This document shows, piece by piece, positions 10,753 to 24,921 of a stretch of 64,000 nt of DNA (position 1 is the stretch's first letter; every line of letters begins with the position of its first letter). The DNA comes from Brachypodium distachyon (lineage: Eukaryota; Streptophyta; Magnoliopsida; Poales; Poaceae): assembly GCF_000005505.3 (NCBI RefSeq), contig NC_016131.3, positions 62,791,355-62,855,354 on the forward strand, in the 5' to 3' direction. Position numbers and translations under genes: made by a program. The notes beneath the pieces are model-generated. The model worked only from the letters and a program-made list of their open reading frames with translations. It was not told where the DNA came from and did no database searches.

Positions 10753-13326
10753 TCATTCACGTTTCTTCCTCCCAGGAAACTTCGACGGCGGCGGCTTCAA
10801 CTTGAACGGCCGGCCAGAAGTCCCCGCAAACTGACCGAAGCCCAGCCGTCCGGGGACCAACTTGGGCGGAGCAAACGGGCCGAAATCCACGGGCCCCTGA
10901 TCGCTCGCGCCGCCAGTACTCCTCTGCGCCGGACCCGCCGTCACGGCGACAATCGCCTTCGCTTCGTCCCCAGCCCCGGCCGCCGCGCGCTGCTGCTGCT
11001 CCTCCTCCTCCTTGGAGCAGCTCCCCTCGCGCCGCGTGAGATCACCGAACGCTTGCTTGGCTCTCTCCAAGAAGGCGGGGGTTCCCACGAGCATGACGAG
11101 CCTCAGCAGGCCGTCCGTCTCCAGCTTGCACTCGGGCGGCTGCGGCGCGCCGCCTGCCGAGGACGACGTCGCGGCCGTCGCCGGGGAAGACGGGCCCGGG
11201 TAGTAGGAGCGGTAGTAGCCGCCGCCCGCGCTGGTGCCGGGAGAGAAGGCGCCGCCGCCGCTGAGGCCGCTCCAGTAGGACGATGATTGTGGCGTCGAGG
11301 GGCTGTGCTGCCTGGCCCGCGTCTCGCACTCGAGGCTCCGGAACTCGGCGGCCACCCGCGCCTTGAGCCCCGCGTGCCGCACGAAGCGCCGAAGGCTGTC
11401 CTGGTACGTGTGCCCCTGCACCTGCGGATGCTGAACAACAAACTTATTCTCCCGATCTTAAATTTGAACTAAAACAACGACGAGAATACACGCTTCACGT
11501 TTGTTTGAGTATTGGATGCATTTGGGGATGGGGGCTTACATAAAGGAGGGTGGCATGCCGCTCTCGGATCTTCGCCGGAGTCGCCGGAGTCGTCGTCCCC
11601 CTGCCTCGATCAGTTTCTTCATCGTAAGTGAGCCTCCTCTTCGCCACCCTGGCGCCACCAGAAGCTTCCGCCGTTGCCGGCGCTGCGAACCCAGTAGTTT
11701 CTTTTAGATCAGCAATGGGCTTTGATACCACATTTGGATGAAGCGAGCGTCCCTTCCCAAGTCAGTTGTTCACTTGTTCCTTACCTTTTCTTGCTCTCTT
11801 TCCCGTTCCCGGCGTGGTCTTGCCCTCCCTGGGCGCTCTCGGCTTCGCTCTGCTCTTGTCCGCGGAGGCGTTGCCGGCTTTGATGACCTGCGGCCTCTTC
11901 TCGGCGACCACCGCCTTCTTCTTGGCCGGCGTGACGCTGGGCCGCTGCTGTGCAGGCGTAGCAGCAGCGGCGGCGGCAGCGTGGACGTCGTCGTTGTTGG
12001 CGCCTTGTTCTCTCGCTGGCTTGCTCGGCCCGGCGGCGTCCAGGTGCTTCTGACGCCACGCCAGGAGCTCCGGCTCCGAGTACATCTGGTTGCTCTTCAG
12101 CGACACGAACACCTGCTTCGCTTGCTCCAGCAGTGACGTCGCCTGAAGAAAGGAAACAGTAATTTTTCATGGCTTCATGCAATGAACGTTGGAGATCATG
12201 AAATGGACATGTCATTTTGGAAAAGAAAAGAAAAGAAAAGAATTTTAACCTCTTTGTAAGGTACGGTGTCCTGGCTGTTTATGGACATTGCTTTCTGGAA
12301 CACCATGTAAACGTCGTTCTGCAGTTCCACATGAAGATCACCCGTGTTAATTTCTCAATCAGCGAAGAAAAAGCATAAAAGAAGAGACGGACGGACGGAC
12401 CTCGAACTGCTCTAGTGTCTTGTACATGCCATCCGTGTTCTTCTGCCTTAACGTCGCAAAGTCACCCGGCCTGTTTACCCGTTCTGCGTAATCAACTATC
12501 TGCAGTGCCAATGACAAAAACTAGGCATCAGTTTTTCAATCAATCCAGTCTTTTACCGAGAAAGAAATATGTGCATCTTTCCTTGTTTCGATCACGTGAA
12601 AAAAAAAACTTACCTGGATGTCATCTGGCATTGCAAACAACTCGTGCATGTCTCTCCTGCAACACAAGGAAGAAAACAAAACCCACGTGTAAAAGAAGCA
12701 AATTCGAGGTTTCTGCACTTCAGTCTGTGCTTTGGATCGAGGCAACAACAGCACAAGTCAAAAAAAGAAGAGATTCCTCCCACTTAGCGTAGGCCAATTA
12801 AGCTTACAGCTCCAGCATGTCGAGGATGTACTCGATGATCTGCCCCGTGAAGCCCTTGTTCGCAAGGTGTTTCTCTGAAAATAGAAACGAAATCGACAAA
12901 GATTCAGTAGTGATAACAACACAGCACCGAAACAACAAGAAAGAGGCCGGAAACGATGTAAAGTACCGGTACGGGTGGTCGCATCTGCTGCTTGGCTACA
13001 CGAAGCTTCTCCCTGCTGCAGCCTCTGAAGAAACATATGCAGAGGAGGATCATAAATAAGAAGATGGCACGACGGAAAAGCTGATACTGATGGGAATTGG
13101 ATTGGGATTGGGATACATATGTTCTTTTTACCTGGATTTCATCGTTCCTTTTTCTCTTCCCTCGCGTGGCGCCGGTAATGCTGTTCCGGATGATCTGCCA
13201 GGGATCCAGGAGGCACACGGCTGCCGGGCCGGAGTCGGCGGCAGCTGCGGCGGTGTCGTCGTCGTCGTTCTTCTGCTCCTCGAGCTTGAGCAATCTGGCG
13301 CTCCGCCTCTTCCCTTTTCCAGACAT
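10753..13326 (-). CDS. Bromodomain-containing protein
   Basis: Nine exons from the start at 13326: 13132-13326, 12967-13024, 12808-12874, 12614-12656, 12401-12499, 12250-12318, 11785-12142, 11540-11682, 10753-11421, giving 566 aa. The N-terminus is basic (MSGKGKRRSARLLKLEEQK) and nuclear-like. Residues about 95-185 form a bromodomain: LFAMPDD in the ZA loop, then DFATLRQKNTDGMYKTLEQF and NDVYMVFQKAMSINS, with N168 at the acetyl-lysine anchor position. The usual 'PMDF' is RPGDF here. The C-terminal half is low-complexity, Ala/Pro/Lys-rich (AKKKAVVAEKRPQ, GTGKRARKGK), then a conserved-looking tail starting VQGHTYQDSLRRF. By family it should read acetylated histones in the nucleus. The exon 7/8 junction was chosen because only acceptor 11682 keeps the frame. 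A large overlapping plus-strand frame is an artefact of GC-rich sequence. Confidence 0.85.
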
Positions 13327-14784
13327 CGATCTCTGCACCTCCTGCTACGTTTCTTCCTTCCTAACCTCCCTCCCGATCGATCAAACGAACAAGAAGGGAT
13401 CGTTGAAGTCCCGAGAACTTATGGGCCATGGCCACAAGATGTTACATTTTTCCAGCTGGTAAGCTGACGTATTCTCTGTGAATATATGTAAGATTGTGAG
13501 TGCTCTTCCTGAAATGGAAATACTGTGGTATTGCAGAGCCGGCTTTTAAGGCTTCCTAATCCAGTTTGGCATCGCACGAAACCAGAAATGGTTCGAGGAA
13601 GGAGCGAGGAGACAAAAAGAACGAATTAGGAAGGAGAATATATAGCACGTGCAGCTTGCAGTGCCCCTGAAACAGCTAGCAAGGTGTACTGTAAAGTAGT
13701 TGAGCTGGTTTAATCATGGTTGTAAGAGCTTTGGTTGTGTGCTACCAACTTACCATTAGCACCGGCTATTGTTGTGTTCCAGTTTCTGCTTCTGCAAGTT
13801 AACTTTCATATCTTCTACAAATCTGGGATTAATATTTGTATATTACGTACTAGCACGCCGAAGGAGTTGGTAGAACTATTTGTTTAAAAAAAAGGGTAGT
13901 ACTTCCAAGTACTCTCTTCATCCATCCGGAAATAAGTGACCGGTTCTATACAAATCAAGTCACTTGTTTCCGAAGTATTAAGTTGCTTATCAGTTTGGCA
14001 TGCGGAAATAGTTGACCACAGCCCTACCGCGGAAGTTTTACCGGCATAAAACTTGCTTGTCTGAAATAGGACAGTGCACTGCATACTCATCCTCGACTGC
14101 AGCACGTGAAGTACACGAGCTAGAATGCAACTGATCACAGATGGCAACTAAAATAATATGCCCCTCCTTGTGCTGTGTATTATCCATTAGAAGCTCTCAT
14201 GCCATGTACCTGGGCAATTGGGCATCTACTACCATAACTACACGGTCTGAGTATATTATTTGCGATCCTTGTGTACAACGGAAGGTATTAACATCTTTAA
14301 ATATATACGGCAAGAGCGCTGCAACACAAACATCAGTGGTCGCGAACAGTCGATACCAAAAGGTAATTTAACAGGAGATTCCATTGCACGGGCCAGGTGA
14401 GCACGATGATTATCATTCATGAGCATACAGATTTACGCGAGTTTTACAAAGGTCCATAATGGAAACAATTGAACATGTAAATGTTCCTACACTGAGCTGC
14501 CTGCAATCATGAACCAGCGGAAACAACTAATATTTACTGGGATTATTCCATGTACTACAAAAATGTTAAATTGGCATGGACATATGCCAGGATTGCTAGA
14601 TATACTTCTCAAAGGAAACTTTTGCCTCTCGGCTCTGAAATGGAGAATCTTCTCCTCAACTGTAAATTTCTCTTTTTATCTGAAACCTTAAGCACTCCAT
14701 TTACAAGGTAGACAAGGAGAAACCTGCTTTCATTTTAATATGGCTGTGTATTTCCCCTTGCAAAGGGGAAACGTATTGGGTTTA
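13327..14784. other. Intergenic between bromodomain gene and ABC transporter
   Basis: Upstream DNA of the bromodomain gene (about 13327-13700) and the 3' flank of the ABC transporter. A small inverted repeat at about 13910-13980 (GGAAATAAGTGAC paired with GTCACTTGTTTCC, left end TACTCTCTTCATCC) looks like a decayed Stowaway MITE. No gene was recognised. Confidence 0.5.
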
Positions 14785-17700
14785 TCAAACTTCTAAGCTG
14801 ACAGAAGAATCAGCGGCTTCACTGTTATTCTGCTGTGACCACAGTTCGGCATACCGCCCACCCTTTGACAGAAGAAAATCATGTGGTCCTTGTTCCACTA
14901 CCGTTCCACTCTCCAAGACGATGATCTGAATATCAATTGGAACATGAATTACAAGGAATAGCAGAATTGATGATCCTCTATAGATGAATTCAAAGCATAT
15001 AAAAGTTAATTTAACCCAGAATGGTACGGAGTAAGTAAAACAATTTCATGAGCTGTTGCAATAGCAACCTTTTGCTGTCAACCTGCCTTCTTGTTTTAAT
15101 TATCAATTGTCAATTTAGCAACAGTCACGCTATTTTCACAAGGACGTATGTTTATATGTATAATGTATGAGCATGAATGTGAATACCTCATCGCATAGCA
15201 TTGCAGTTGTGAGTCGATGAGCAATAAAAATTGAGGTACGATCGACAGATAAAGACATCAAAGAATTCAAAATCGATGCTTCAGTAGTGCTATCTAGTGC
15301 GCTTGTAGCTTCATCACATAATCTGGTACAGGTCAGATAAGAAAAACTAAGTCAGATAGGGGAATTGGATAAGCCCATTATTTGCAAAGGAAAACATACT
15401 TGATGAGAATATCTGAAATTAGTCCAAATCCATTTAGCAAGCCCAACTTCGATTCATGTTAGCCTTCATACAAGCACATGAATAGATTCCATATAACACA
15501 GTGGCTTGCTTAAAGATTGAGAAGATAAGGACCATGGTTGCCAGTATAGCGATATGGATCATGGTGTCATATGATACTGACTCTACATGATCAGAACAGA
15601 TTGTAAGATGGATCGCAATCTCCTAGTATCATGATTCAACTCGCAATATCAATGGAATCGTGGTAAAAGATCAGGATCTCATGCTGAGGACAAAAATAAC
15701 TAGTGCTCAACCTTCGCCAAAATGGGCCACACACATAGCTAGCCTCCTGAGCCACGCAAAAGCTTATAAACTAGTCATTATCTACTGGCCTCATTCCGTG
15801 ATCAATGAGACTGTTACTAGCTACTTGTAGATGCGGCAGTGGGCTGCCTGCATGCATAAATGAAGCTCAAAGCCCAATTAGCTTCTACTATGCATGCACA
15901 AACTCAAACTCAAATTGAAAGATCAATGACCTACGCTACACTAGCTAGTTCAGCATTTAAACTTCAGTCACAGGTCACGCCATCACGGCTTTGAACTTGT
16001 GTATGTGTTTTAAATCACTAAGTACTTTTAGTGTGTCAGTAACTAACCAATGAGACAAGCAAATTACTATGTCTACATAGTTGGGTAGGATAATCCGTTT
16101 TAGGTGTTTTCTTATAATACGCAAATTAATTATGCTTAAAAATAAAAATGGCAATCCCGTAGTATCATGATACTACAGTCCGATACTATGACCTAATAAT
16201 GCTGACAAGAAAACGATACTACTACCCGATACTGACAAACTAGAATAAGGCAAGTTCTCAGGTGAAACTGAAATCCAGAGAGAGACTCACAGAATGGAAG
16301 GCTCCTTCAAAAATACACGAGCAATTGACACTCGTTGTTTCTCACCACCACTTAACTGCAAAAGCGGCCAAACCACAATTCTTGAGATATGCTAAGCTGC
16401 TGTCTATGAAATATATGATTACAGCATTCCTGATTTTGCATACAAAGAACCCCTGTCTTACCTTCAATCCGCGTTCTCCTACAACTGTGTCATACTTGTC
16501 TGGAAAGTTCATGATTGTGTCATGGATAGAAGCACGCCGAGCAGCATCATAAACCTGTATGGAAAATTGAAAATAAACATGAGGAAACAACAAACATACA
16601 ACCATGCATGGCATTGGAAGAGAACCTTACCTCCTCATCTTTTGCGGATAACCGCCCATATTGTATATTATGCTTAATGGTGTCATTGAAAAGTACCTGC
16701 AATGCAATGTTATTAATTGTGTAAGCTTGGTCTGTTTGAAACAGTGCCAGGTGATAAAATGAATTGACCTAATTCCCCCAAAAATGTACTGGCAAAACAA
16801 CTACAATCTACTCGATAATTACTATCTATTGGCACTTTCCTCGTGTTAACTAGATTCATCTGTCCTTATCCCACATGAATGATACTTCAACATGTATATC
16901 AATAAGCCCTCTCCCAGTGCTACTATGTGGCCCCATCTCTTAACCATCATCAGCATTTTATAACGAGAAAATAGGATGAAACCGTCTCTTATATTAAATA
17001 CTGCCTCTTCACGCAAACCAACACAAAGATTATCAAATCCCTCTCACAGATCTCTTGAGTGACAACCATTTTACAAAATGGAAAATCACCCCTCTTTCTG
17101 AAGTAAAAGCACATACTAATGCAGTCAATACTTCAGCATAATTTAATACATTCAGTAAGGGAGTAACAAAAGTTTGAAAATTAAGCATTGACAAGAGAAT
17201 AGAATATCAGGGTGGTCACCGTATCCTGCGGTACAACACCAAGAGACTTCCGTAGACTCTCCAGTGTGACTCCCCGGATATCTTGCCCATCTATTCGTAT
17301 CTGGCAGCAAGACAGAGCAAAAGGTATCACAGTGATGTATTTGAAGTACAGTTGAGAAACCATAACATGGGCATCAATTTATCAGCAGGAAATCAAAAGG
17401 GAGATTGATGATTTGTTGTTCTTACAGATCCTGAAGTCGAATCAAAAAATCTGAAGAGAAGTCTAAGTATGGTTGACTTTCCTGCAAAAGAAAGATCTAG
17501 TTCATGAATGGTTCCTACGGACAAATAACAGCTCTTTTACAGCTCACATTAAAGCAAGCTTAAACAAGATGTGCTGTCACTCCAGTAGACAAAATGTGGA
17601 TTTCAATAAAATGCAGAAGCAAAGCTATAAAAAAAATCCTAAAGATGTTTGGGTGGACTCAAACTTCTGGCTTGTAAACCTTACAAAACACTAAACACAC

Positions 17701-20700
17701 ATATTGGCTTCAGCATCATTTTATAGTAGAGGCTTAGTAATAAATAGAGATGGTTGCCTATTCCTGCCTAGCCGTGTTTTGGCAATCAGCTATGCAGTAG
17801 GCAGACGATAAACCAAGCAGGCCCTAAGAAAAGTCTGTGCATCCATTACTGGAGAACTTGGTATCCTTCATTGATGGCTTCTTCCCCATTTGCTGTTTCA
17901 TTACTGATATCAATATATGAAAACCTTGTACGTGTCAAGATATTGCTGTTGTGTTCCCTACTATGTTTCCTGTTAGTGTATTTAGAAATCCAAAATTCAC
18001 TAAATGCTCTTACTAATCACAGCTGAGATGTATCATTGCATATCTCTAGAGAGCACTGAAGTAAGAAATAGACAATCCAACTAATTCTGCACAGAAGTAA
18101 TCTATGATAGTAAAAACAGTGTGGTGCCAGCTCATTATGTAAAGGTAATCTATCATAGTAATTTAATTCTACACAAAAGTAATCTATGTCAGTCCAACTA
18201 ATTCCACTTCAAGAGGAGTTTCTAATTTGAAAAACAACTTCCTTCAAATCCCTACTAATATCTGTTTTCAAGAGCAACCTAAATTATGATATCAAAGAGA
18301 AAAGAGCTAAAGGTCTAAAAAAATGATATGCTAACCACCTTAAAAAAAAGAAAGATATGCTAACATTCTACTTAACACCACCAAACCTGCGAGGCAATGT
18401 GACCAATGACTTCCAATTTTCCGAGTGTTATATTTTGGTAACATAAACATAAGGACATTCATATTTTAAGTCTGGTTCCAAAAGCATTAACATTATTTAC
18501 TAAATAAAAATATTAGTGTTACCGCTGCCACTAGTTCCAACAATCGCCACACTTTTTCCTGCCGGTACAGTGAACGAAGCCCCATCGAGAATCTTCCTTT
18601 CTGGTACATACCTGGAAGAAATCAAATCTTTGAGCTACTCAGCAAGAACTATCGGACTGGATCATATTGTTCTTTACACCCAATATTACATCGTAGACTA
18701 GATTAACATGATTCTAATCCAAAGCCTCGGTTGATATATCTTACTAATATTCCTTGAATTAACCATTGCTAGTTATGGTACAACCTAATATGCGGAGTGC
18801 CCGTTTCCCATAATTTACTTAGCTAATTAAAGGACATTTAGTTAGTTCATGTCTTAGCTGTGTATGTGCAAATTCCTAATGTACCAGAATCTGAAACAGT
18901 GATGTTTACCCAGAAGATGACATGAAGCAAGAGTTATTTGTTCGATCACCCAAGTTGATAATATTTCACCAGTTTGGGATCTTTGGAAATGATGTTTGAG
19001 ATTATTAGATAAATTCAAAATATTACAGAGATCATAGACAAAGCAGATTACTAAATTCATATGGCCTAGAACCGCTTCATTACCATAGATCACTGCTGAG
19101 AAAAGTTTCCGGAAAACCAAATATAGTGAGGAAAAACATTATCATTTGATGAGTACCTGTCTTCCCCACAAATGAAAACATTTTTTTCATGAAATTTAAA
19201 TATTCAGACATTTTTTAAGCCCCAAACTGTGTTTTTTTTCAAAAAAATAAAAATAAAAATAAAGAAGGGATCCATGGATCCTGAGATCCAAAATGTATGT
19301 CTTTTCCAAGCATCTAATTGGCTATCAATGGTTAAAAGAAAATAAGCTCCTTGGGGCTCAGCTTTGTATTTCACTGACAACATTTGGTACTCAGCTGCTT
19401 TGAAACATGTGTGGTTTTCTTTTAGGAAATAATATAATATAAGCACATAACATGCTAGCAGAGGACACAACTTACCCAAAATGCACGTTCTCAAATTCAA
19501 TGCATCCTCCCTTGAACTGCAAAGGTTGTGCCTGAGGCTTATCCTTTATTCCAGGTTTTTCCTAAGAAAAAGGCCAATGATAATTCTAAGTCTCTGGCAC
19601 CATGATTGAACAATAGATTAAAACAGCATGCCATTAGGCACTAGGCAGTATGAGTCCATAGCTGCAAAGCTTTTACCTCAAGCAATTGAAACATTGACTT
19701 CATGTCAATAAGGCTTTGTCTGGATTCTCGATAGACACTCCCAAGGAAGTTCAGAGGCAGTGAGAGCTGGAATAGAAGTCCATTAACCATGACCTGTACG
19801 CCAAGATTTAATTAAATTAATCAAAGGAAATTGCAAGACTGAGAAAAGAAAAAAAATGGACAAGAACTGAAGCTCCATATCAATGTTTTTATTTTCCAGT
19901 TACAGCTTTTCACTTCTAACAACTATCCTATAGATAAGATATGGTAGTATCGGGCAAACCCTACTTCATTGCAGTTGCATGTCTTTCTTCTTTGATGTGG
20001 TTGCGTTGCTACCCAAATGTGTCAAATGGCAGAAGATATAAAACACAAATGATTGGTATAAAGAATTACCAAATCACCAACAGACAGAGCACCACTCATT
20101 ACACCATACGAGCTTAAAACCATTGCTGTGGATAACGCTGAGCTAAATATAACACTTTGCCCAAAGTTCAGGTAGGCAAGGCTACTTTGGGTTTTCAGTG
20201 CAGCATCCTCATAGTCTGAGCACATTGTAGAAAAGTAGTTAATTGATCGAATATATTCAACAAAAACAAATTATGGTGCATGCAAGTGTTAATTCCCAGT
20301 TGAGATTCACCAAATCTATGAATCATAACTTGATGTAATGTTTAATAATTTCTAAAGTACTAATATTTTTTATCAGACCCCTAATGTTAAGGAATTGTAG
20401 TTTCATTAGAAATGTGAGCACATATTTAACATCAGTTGGTCAAATAGGTTAACAAGGAACATCCATATGTGCATTTCCACTCCACAATGACATTTCTCTC
20501 AAGAATGAAATACATATATGTACTCACTCTTTAAATATTTGTCATACTTCTGAACTTCAAATTGCTCATTATTGAAGTATTTGACAGTCTGTACACAACC
20601 AAAGTAAGATTGGTAAGAAGATGCTAGAATTACGATATGGCAGTGTAAAAGAATGGACCAGACACCAGAGTAATGGACAACCCTGGGATGACCTCATAAT

Positions 20701-23700
20701 TCAGAAGGGAGTCAACAGCCACTGTACTAGAAGCATTATCAGCTTTATTCATGGCTTGCCTGAACTTAGTCCGCCACTGTCATAATAAAAACAGACAGCA
20801 ATGAGGAATCTGAGTAATCATGACAGGAAAGACATCATTAGAAAGATAAATCAAACATTATTGATGACATAGCACAGTGTTCTCACCTGTGTGATAGCCA
20901 AAGTGAAAGCAATATAAGTAGCAACTGAAACTGAAGTAATCCAAGCAAAAGAGGAACCAAACTGGTAGGCAAGTATACTTGACACCATACCAATCTGTAA
21001 ATAAGAGGCAAATGTATAAGGCAGACAGAGCTCAGACAAGCCCGGAGAATAAGTGACATAAATAAATTACCAAAAAGAAACCGGCACCAATATCACAGGC
21101 AATATGCAGAATTGATAGACAACTGTAACAGTTGGAGGCGGCAACTGTGAGTACCTCTAGTATCGTGGGAACAACATTGAACACCATCACTGTAAGAATG
21201 TAATTTATTGCACGGCTGCCTCGGTCAATTATGCGATTTAGAGCTCCAGTTTCCCGGCTGAAATACATAGCAGGTGAGGAAACATAAGGATAATACAACT
21301 AATCTCCATCTCATAAGTACCGAAACTCAAGAAATATGCTGTCAAGAAAAAGAAACTCAAGAAATATATAAGAAAAATAATTGTTGATTTCCTAGAACTT
21401 GTTTCATCACTGATTTACAGAACAAACTACCAGCAGCTGTTTGGAGCTTCTACACCTTCGCACATATAACTGCGGACAGGCCGACAGGAAGAGCTCTAGG
21501 GACAACTAATAGATGGCCGGTGGGGTAGCGGGTATGATAGACATGGAGATTAGGGTTAAGAGAGTTCTTATTGATTGTTTTACATAAAGGATGGAGCCAG
21601 ATGCTAGAGACTAGTACTGACAAGAAATAAACGACCCCGGACTACAGAGCATCTAGCTCGGCCAGGGCTCCTCATGCTGCCAATTGCCTCCTTTGCAACA
21701 AAACGCTGGAGACGATGCAGCACCTTTTGGTCAGCTGCCCCTTCATCCAACAGATTTGGCACAGGGTACTTTTCTGGGTTCAATGCTCGAGCGGGCCACG
21801 GCAGCTGCAGAACGACTTCATTGACTGGCAGCAGGTCACAATTTCTTCAGCATCAGCTCCCCTCAGTAAAGGACTGACTTCATTCTCTCAACTTGGATGC
21901 TCCTCCAACACCGCAATTCCAGTGTGTTCTAGGGCTCTGGCCTGCACCTGCAGCGCATGATCTTGCTCGTCCAAACGGAGGCCAGTACCTGGGCTTTGGC
22001 AGGCGCAGCAGGCCAGATGATTCTGCTACCGGCCATCACCAAGCCCATAGTGTAACATATTGTAGAATTGTAAAGGGTGTAGCCTAGTCTTAGGCCTCTA
22101 ACAAACTTTTATCAGAAAAGAAAACTAACAAGAGACAAGGCAGAATCTAATCTACTTAAAATAATTTGGTCAGAACTGAGTATCGGTCTGATCTTCTATG
22201 GTGTGCTCCCCTCTGCCTTAGCTTCTCCTTGCACCATCCTGGCCTGCCGCTTATATGGAAGTCCCCACATAACAGTAGCACCTGAGCCACTCGCTCGGAA
22301 AACAGTGCATCCCTAAACTAGAGTTCTCATCACTGATCACTCCCCCATACATGTGTCAATCATATACCATAGCCAAAGCAGTCAAGTCATCTTATTCCTC
22401 GTTTTAACCATCTACATTGCTTGTGATATTTTTGCCATAAAATGCATTGCTTGTCAGCCAATGAAACATAGAAAACATCAAAACAAGCATGGTAGCATAA
22501 ATCAGAGCATTTTCCAAGTACCTTAGATGATAACGAAGATCAAGCTCATGCAGGTGAAAAAATACCTGCAATACAAAGAGTTTAGAAATTAAGGCAATAT
22601 TTGAAGTGTCTGCAGATCAACATCGAAACAGTAGCATAGCACCAGTCAAAAAACAACTGGAAGTGGCTGCAGATGTCAAGATGCCACTTATAGTAACTGT
22701 TTTTGCATGAATATGAAGTTGCAGAGGAGAAAAACAGCATTGCACAGCAATAAAATAAGACACCTTATTCAACATATATTTGTACTTGTTGAAACATATG
22801 GGTAGTTTGAGCAGAAAATAATCAAACAACTTTACAAAATGGTATCATGGAGATGAAAAGGTTCAACATTTACCGTTCTGGAGACTGAGCGGATGGCTCT
22901 CAAGGTCACTTTAGAAAACAAAGCATTGCGCAGTTCTGGAAACAGAAAAATTACCATTATGAATAAATCATAGTTGTATATGTTTTCACAGAAGAGAGAG
23001 AGAGAGAGAGAGAGAGAGAATGTAAAAAATCACACCCACATGCTCACCTAAGGAGTTTCAGAAGCTTTTCAGGCATAATAAAAACATCAATAAGAAAATT
23101 ATGTAAGATTATTTACCTGTACAGGCTGATACCCCTGACCGTGCAATACCATATCCAATCAGAACAGCTGCTGGGCTTGCAAAGAGAGCCAATAGGGTTG
23201 CATTAGCATCTGTAAACGATGCCAGTGAGGCTTCAGCACCACCAAAGGCTGCAAGCCAATCGATAGCAAGCTTAAACAAGAAAGGCACTTGAACATTTAT
23301 AACCTGTGTTCATTATAAATGGGGAAAAGGTCAGGTAACAAAGTTGAAAGCTTCATGCAATAACTTTCATCTTTTAAGTTCATCGCGGCATATATCATTG
23401 CAAGGCAATATTTTTTTCTTTTATTTCAGAATGATGATAAGTAATTAGTTGATGCCTTGTTGACCTATTAAACAAGAAGAAATTGCCAATTTTATTTATA
23501 AGAATACAAATCCAATAAATAGGTGGCACAACGTTTATCACATTGCATCAGACTAGATCAAAAGGGTCAGTGGTATAAATAGAAGGGAGGAATATCGGTG
23601 CACTTTGTGTAATGCTAGCGCACTGCATCCAACCAAGTAAAGGATCAATCTGTGCCTATGATCCAGTGTAGCTTTATAGAAAGTGGCAAACCCAAATGGG

Positions 23701-24921
23701 ATTGCCAACATATTGCAGATTGGTAGTCACTGATGAATACTACAACAGAAAACAAAAGCCTTTGCTACAAACTAAGACTGATACTTGTATAGGTTACAAT
23801 TTTCACAGGTAGCATTTACCTTTGCACCAACTAAGAGGCCCAACGACAACACAAGCCTGAAGCGGAAATCAGGGCTGTCATTCAACATTAAGTACTTCCA
23901 AAGGCTTCGAAGGATCTGTGTATCTGCCATCTGATCGTCGATGTCCTTTTTCGGGGCATCTTTACGCATGTTATCATCAGCCGGTTTTCCAACTGTGACA
24001 GCATTTGCAGATGTGGAAAATGCATGCCCTCTCTACAAACATAATAAGAATCACAAAACCATAATTTGACAGATTGACACTACCTTTTGTTAACATAAGT
24101 AACAGGAACAAAGGCGTCCAACTTTTAGTTTTTATTTTAATCACTGATGTCATGATCCAACCATAAAAATGATACTAGAATAACCATATTTTCAGATGGA
24201 CCAAAAAGAGCATAGTAATTAGTAAATACAATAAGAGTTCATAAAATGAGAATGATAATGATAATTAAAAAGAGGCAATACTACCATATGCACCACGCTT
24301 GTACTTCATTTTGTGCTTTGATAGATTAAGACAAAAATTAAGTATCATAATGTAGCACAATACAAACTTTAACACAGGGTATCTAGTGTTCTCAATAAAA
24401 GCAACTTTATGTAAAGCATACGGCTGCACTGGGACTTTCTAAATCCAGTCTTTTGCGGTCACTAAACAACAAAACCAGATGCCAATCAAGAGTTAGCACG
24501 CTATTAACGAATCACCCTACTATTGCCCACTATTCTACATGGAAATTCTCACTTATTCCGGTAAAACATTGGTAGTATTGTGGAAATTACGACACTAGTC
24601 CCCACAACTGTTTCTATGCATCTCAGCATCGACAATAAGGTAAGCGCGTGTTACCAAGTCGCGGGGAGGCCGCGGGCAGTGTGGCGGGTAGGTGGAGTCC
24701 GGCAGCAAGCAGTTGGAGCGGCCAAAGGGGACGCTTCTCCCAGGAAAAACCTTACAGTCTGGCCCCAAGTCTCCGAGGAGAGGATTACTGAGAGGCTTCG
24801 GCGGCCCATTGGCTCCGTCTTGCCGCCAGAACACCGAGGCGGCGGCGGACGCCGTGGAGGGTTGGAAGCGGGAGCCGCGGAGGAGGTGCCTCGCGGCGAG
24901 TATGTGGGTGGAAGGCCGCAT
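14785..24921 (-). CDS. ABCB25: Mitochondrial half-ABC transporter, ATM3/ABCB25 type
   Basis: Twenty exons from 24921: 24655-24921, 23820-24032, 23117-23303, 22874-22935, 22522-22565, 21155-21257, 20887-20994, 20693-20776, 20528-20588, 20070-20215, 19677-19793, 19476-19561, 18523-18611, 17426-17481, 17220-17300, 16631-16696, 16462-16554, 16291-16355, 15187-15322, 14785-14925, giving 734 aa. An Arg-rich N-terminus without early acidic residues is a likely mitochondrial presequence. Residues about 140-440 are a six-helix ABC transmembrane domain (with [20 protein letters not shown]). The ATPase domain shows Walker A GTSGSGKST (518-526), Q-loop Q566, signature LSGGEKQR (622-629), Walker B ILLCDEAT (D646, E647) and H678. 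ATM3 proteins sit in the inner membrane and export a glutathione-linked sulfur compound for cytosolic Fe-S cluster and molybdenum cofactor assembly. They function as homodimers. The second-largest intron, number 5 (1264 bp), contains an antisense LINE fragment. Intron 19 is the largest of several others with AT-rich filler. Confidence 0.93.
21640..22120 (+). mobile_element. LINE 3'-end fragment in ABCB25 intron 5
   Basis: A plus-strand frame reads [20 protein letters not shown] followed by [11 protein letters not shown], the zinc-binding domain (CxxC...HxxxxC) found at the C-terminus of plant LINE reverse transcriptases. It runs on into untranslated sequence ending near 'tttatcagaaaagaaaac'. 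Only the last part of the element is present and the frame is short, so it is dead. It is antisense to the host gene. No clean target duplication was found, and the boundaries are approximate. Confidence 0.7.
22993..23019. repeat. (GA)n microsatellite
   Basis: About 13 uninterrupted GA units lie in an ABCB25 intron, on the plus strand just below exon 4. It is a likely polymorphic marker. Confidence 0.95.

Noticed and set aside
10579..11286. 235-aa plus-strand open frame
   Set aside because: It lies opposite the last exon of the bromodomain gene and is a GC-rich mirror frame with no motif.
11542..11784. Using acceptor 'gggaag|ggacgc' for bromodomain exon 8
   Set aside because: It would give an intron of only about 35 bp and break the reading frame; acceptor 11682 fits both length and phase.
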